Assembly: GCA_007127425.1 (NCBI GenBank)
Contig: SKZJ01000068.1
Coordinates: forward strand, 1 to 15,459
Direction of reading: 5' to 3'
Length of the DNA: 15,459 nucleotides
Source: Wenzhouxiangella sp.
GTDB taxonomy: Bacteria > Pseudomonadota > Gammaproteobacteria > Xanthomonadales > Wenzhouxiangellaceae
Part shown: one piece after another, positions 13,801-15,459 of the stretch
How positions within the stretch are numbered: the stretch's first letter is position 1
How the letters are laid out: the number at the start of each line of letters is the position of its first letter
Position numbers and translations under genes: made by a program
Notes under the pieces: model-generated
What the model was told of the DNA's origin: nothing
What the model saw: the letters and a program-made list of their open reading frames with translations, nothing else
Database searches by the model: none

Positions 13801-14495
13801 ACCACTTCCCCCGCCTTCTCGACCAGTTGCCCATCGACGATTTCTTCGATATGGGCGCAGCGGCGGGCCAGTTCCATGTCGTGGGTGACCAGGACCAGGG
13901 CGGTGTTGTGGTCGCGGTTGAGGTCGAACAGCAGGTCGGCGATGGCCTGGCCGGTGCGGCGGTCGAGGTTGCCGGTGGGTTCGTCGGCGAACAGGATGGC
14001 GGGGTTGCCGGCAAACGCGCGGGCGATGGCCACGCGCTGCTGTTCGCCCCCCGACATCTGGCGCGGGTAGTGGGCCAGGCGATGGTCCAGGCCGACCTGG
14101 GTCAGTGCCTGAGTCGCACGGTCGCGGACGCCGTCGAAACCGGCGATTTCCAGTGCCAGCATGACGTTTTCCAGGGCGGTCAGGCTGGGCAGCAGGTGGA
14201 ACGACTGGAAGACGAAGCCGACCTGGCGCCGACGCAGCCGGGCGCGCTGGTCTTCGTCGAGCTGCTTGAGATCGGCATCGGTCAGCCGGATATCCCCCGT
14301 GGTCGGCAGCTCGAGGCCGGCGAGCAGGCCGAGCAGGGTGGTCTTGCCGGAGCCCGATGCGCCGACTATGGCCAGCGTTTCGCCTGCGTTCAGGCTGAGG
14401 GTGATATCTTCAAGAATATCGAGTCGCCCGCCGGGTGCCTCGACGGAAAAGCCGACATGGCGGCACGACAGGATTTCCCGGGTTGATTGATTCAT
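13791..14495 (-). CDS. ybbA: YbbA-like ABC transporter ATP-binding protein
   Basis: A 234-aa ABC ATPase of the MacB/LolD type that pairs with the FtsX-like YbbP permease. Walker A is GASGSGKT (45-52), the Q-loop is FVFQSFHLLPSL (94-105, Gln97), the signature is MSGGEQQR (147-154), Walker B with the following D-loop is ILFADEPTGNLD (167-178), and the switch histidine is His205 in LVTHD. The sequence is close throughout to E. coli YbbA, and the divergent tesA next door reproduces the E. coli gene order. It is the first gene of the minus-strand series ybbA-ybbP-MATE-M50-dehydrogenase. Its start codon overlaps that of tesA, so its promoter must lie inside tesA. The C-terminal few residues (VVER) are encoded by repeat sequence. 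Confidence 0.96.
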   Translation of the reverse strand: MNQSTREILSCRHVGFSVEAPGGRLDILEDITLSLNAGETLAIVGASGSGKTTLLGLLAGLELPTTGDIRLTDADLKQLDEDQRARLRRRQVGFVFQSFHLLPSLTALENVMLALEIAGFDGVRDRATQALTQVGLDHRLAHYPRQMSGGEQQRVAIARAFAGNPAILFADEPTGNLDRRTGQAIADLLFDLNRDHNTALVLVTHDMELARRCAHIEEIVDGQLVEKAGEVVER

Positions 14496-15114
14496 GATGA
14501 AAACAGTTTCCAGGTTGCTCTATCTGTTGCTCGCGCTGGGCTTGGTCCATACGGCCTTCCCACTTTACGCGAGCACAGTGCTGGTCATAGGCGACAGTTT
14601 GTCAGATGCCTACAGCATGCCGCGTGAAGCCGGCTGGGCCCACTTGCTGTCCGAGCGCCTGGGCGAGGACCACGAGGTGGTCAATGCCAGTATTTCGGGC
14701 GAGACCACGGCCGGCGCGGCTTCTCGCATCGACCACCTGCTCGCGGACTACCACCCGGACCTGGTACTGATCATTCTCGGCGGCAATGACGGTCTGCGCG
14801 CACTCAGCCCGCGCCAGATCAGAGACAATCTGGCGGCGGTGGTCGAAAAGGGCAAGGCCGCGGGCGCGAAAGTGGCACTGATGCAGATCCGCATACCGCC
14901 CAACCTGGGGCCCGCGTACGTGCGCCGCTTCGAGGCGGTTTATCCGGACCTGGCTGACGAATTCGATATCGAATTGCTGCCATTTTTTCTCGACGATTTG
15001 TTCGATCGTCCCGGTATGATGATGGCCGACGGCATTCATCCCACGCCCGAGGCCCAGCCGAAGATGCTTGAGCGCCTGTGGCCGGCGCTCAAGCCCCTGC
15101 TGCAGTCGGACTGA
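14494..15114 (+). CDS. tesA: Periplasmic GDSL esterase: acyl-CoA thioesterase I / lysophospholipase L1 / arylesterase
   Basis: A 206-aa SGNH hydrolase with a Sec signal peptide (SRLLYLLLALGLVHTAFPLYA, cleavage likely after residue 26). The four SGNH blocks are present: GDSLSDAY (33-40, nucleophile Ser35), NASISGETT (64-72), ILGGNDGLRAL (94-104, Asn98) and ADGIHPT (178-184, Asp179 and His182). The Ser-to-Asp distance of 144 residues equals that of E. coli TesA (Ser10 to Asp154 in the mature enzyme). It hydrolyses acyl thioesters, lysophospholipids and aryl esters in the periplasm. ATG 14494 and the adjacent ATG 14497 are both possible starts; neither has a strong ribosome site. Its start codon overlaps that of divergent ybbA. 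Confidence 0.95.
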   Translation: MMKTVSRLLYLLLALGLVHTAFPLYASTVLVIGDSLSDAYSMPREAGWAHLLSERLGEDHEVVNASISGETTAGAASRIDHLLADYHPDLVLIILGGNDGLRALSPRQIRDNLAAVVEKGKAAGAKVALMQIRIPPNLGPAYVRRFEAVYPDLADEFDIELLPFFLDDLFDRPGMMMADGIHPTPEAQPKMLERLWPALKPLLQSD

Positions 15115-15129
15115 GCCGGCATTTTCTCG

Positions 15130-15285
15130 ATGCACCCGCCTTTCATTGTTCGCAAGCGCCCCGAACGCGACGAATACTGGTTCCGCAAGGGCTGTTTCGT
15201 GACCGAATTATCCAACTCGGGCGACGACGAAGCCCTGTCGGTGGCCCGCATCCGCGTCGAGCCCGGTTGCCTTGGGAACCTCTGA
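15130..15285 (+). pseudogene. Truncated cupin-domain gene, interrupted by inserted sequence
   Basis: A 51-codon frame beginning 15 bases after tesA. The first 46 residues (FIVRKRPERDEYWFRKG, CFVTELSNSGDDEALSVAR, IRVEPG) look like the N-terminus of a small single-domain cupin, in which a His-containing metal-binding strand normally follows the VEPG. Instead the frame reads CLGNL and stops at TGA 15283-15285 in sequence of different character. The break therefore lies near 15268-15274, and the catalytic or metal-binding core is lost from this side. The rest of the gene may continue beyond the right edge of the window. Homology is judged from memory of cupin N-termini, not from a search. Confidence 0.6.
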
Positions 15286-15352
15286 ATAACTCTGCGCGGA
15301 GCGCGTTTCTGCCGCAAAAGCCGCAGATCGTGTACGCGCTTGACGGCACTCC

Positions 15353-15387
15353 AGCTTGCCTTCTTGCCTGCGGCAAACCGGCAAGCT
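15353..15387. repeat. Nested perfect inverted repeat (stem-loop)
   Basis: The outer arms AGCTTGCC (15353-15360) and GGCAAGCT (15380-15387) are perfect complements. Inside, TTGCC (15364-15368) and GGCAA (15372-15376) pair around TGC, with symmetric three-base bulges TTC and ACC between the stems. The structure lies inside the putative mobile element and has no T-tract, so it is not a standard terminator. Confidence 0.7.
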
Positions 15388-15417
15388 TCCGTTGCCTGCG
15401 CTGCGACCCGAGTGACA

Positions 15418-15431
15418 GTAGCCGTTGCTAC
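15418..15431. repeat. Short stem-loop GTAGC-CGTT-GCTAC
   Basis: A perfect 5-base stem with a CGTT tetraloop inside the putative mobile element, close to the right edge. No function is evident; it supports the structured, non-coding nature of the tail. Confidence 0.5.
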
Positions 15432-15459
15432 GGCCGAGGGGCGCAACGCGCGAGATGCG

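Larger units (their letters stand above)
15268..15459. mobile_element. Probable end of an insertion sequence or MITE-like element (runs off window)
   Basis: From about 15268 the sequence no longer encodes the cupin and shows no coding signature on either strand. It begins with GGGAACCTCTGAATAACTC (15274-15292), which resembles a terminal inverted repeat of IS5-like elements in general form, although I cannot name the element. Several short hairpins follow (15353-15387, 15418-15431, and CTGC/GCAG around GCAAAAGC near 15309-15326). The other end, any transposase and the target duplication would be outside the window, so a recombination junction of another kind cannot be excluded. Confidence 0.4.

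Noticed and set aside
13122..14486. 454-aa plus-strand open frame
   Set aside because: It runs antisense across ybbP and ybbA, crosses the intergenic repeats, and has no recognisable domain; long antisense frames are expected at this GC content.

Overview
The window looks like chromosomal DNA of a high-GC gammaproteobacterium. The organism is inferred from gene content: a ybbA-ybbP-tesA block in the E. coli arrangement, rarA, a DUF3034 outer-membrane-type protein and an ECF sigma/ChrR-like cupin pair. A Lysobacterales- or Chromatiales-like lineage fits, but nothing here fixes the genus. Coding density is very high, no rRNA or tRNA was seen, and no gene-free stretch exceeds about 175 bases.

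Left region (1-4602): a DUF3034 protein (minus, cut by the window edge) faces an ECF sigma factor (plus) across 132 bases. The sigma gene overlaps by ATGA with a small ChrR-type cupin that lacks the usual zinc-binding anti-sigma domain. Converging on it is a two-gene minus-strand unit. Its first gene encodes a lipoprotein with a long Pro/Glu linker, a type-1-copper cupredoxin domain and a small beta-sandwich domain. Its second encodes a membrane-anchored Reg_prop/Y_Y_Y beta-propeller sensor with no kinase or GGDEF output. Together these five genes may form an envelope redox- or copper-responsive system; this is the least explained part of the window.

Middle region (4657-7618): a DUF3524 glycosyltransferase of the tRNA-queuosine mannosyltransferase type (minus) and rarA (plus) diverge from a 138-base gap filled with two different phased 7-base tandem repeats. 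Downstream of rarA, a consensus TATAAT box precedes an unrecognised 131-aa protein, which ends base-to-base against the next, convergent gene.

Right region (7619-15114): a tightly packed minus-strand series runs ybbA, ybbP (ABC export system), MATE transporter, site-2-protease-like M50 peptidase with CBS domains, and a zinc alcohol dehydrogenase. The ybbA-ybbP gap carries a phased 8-base array followed by a phased 7-base array. tesA diverges from ybbA with overlapping start codons.

Right edge (15130-15459): a small cupin gene is interrupted after about 46 codons by unrelated, hairpin-rich sequence, probably the end of an insertion sequence or a MITE-like element that continues outside the window.
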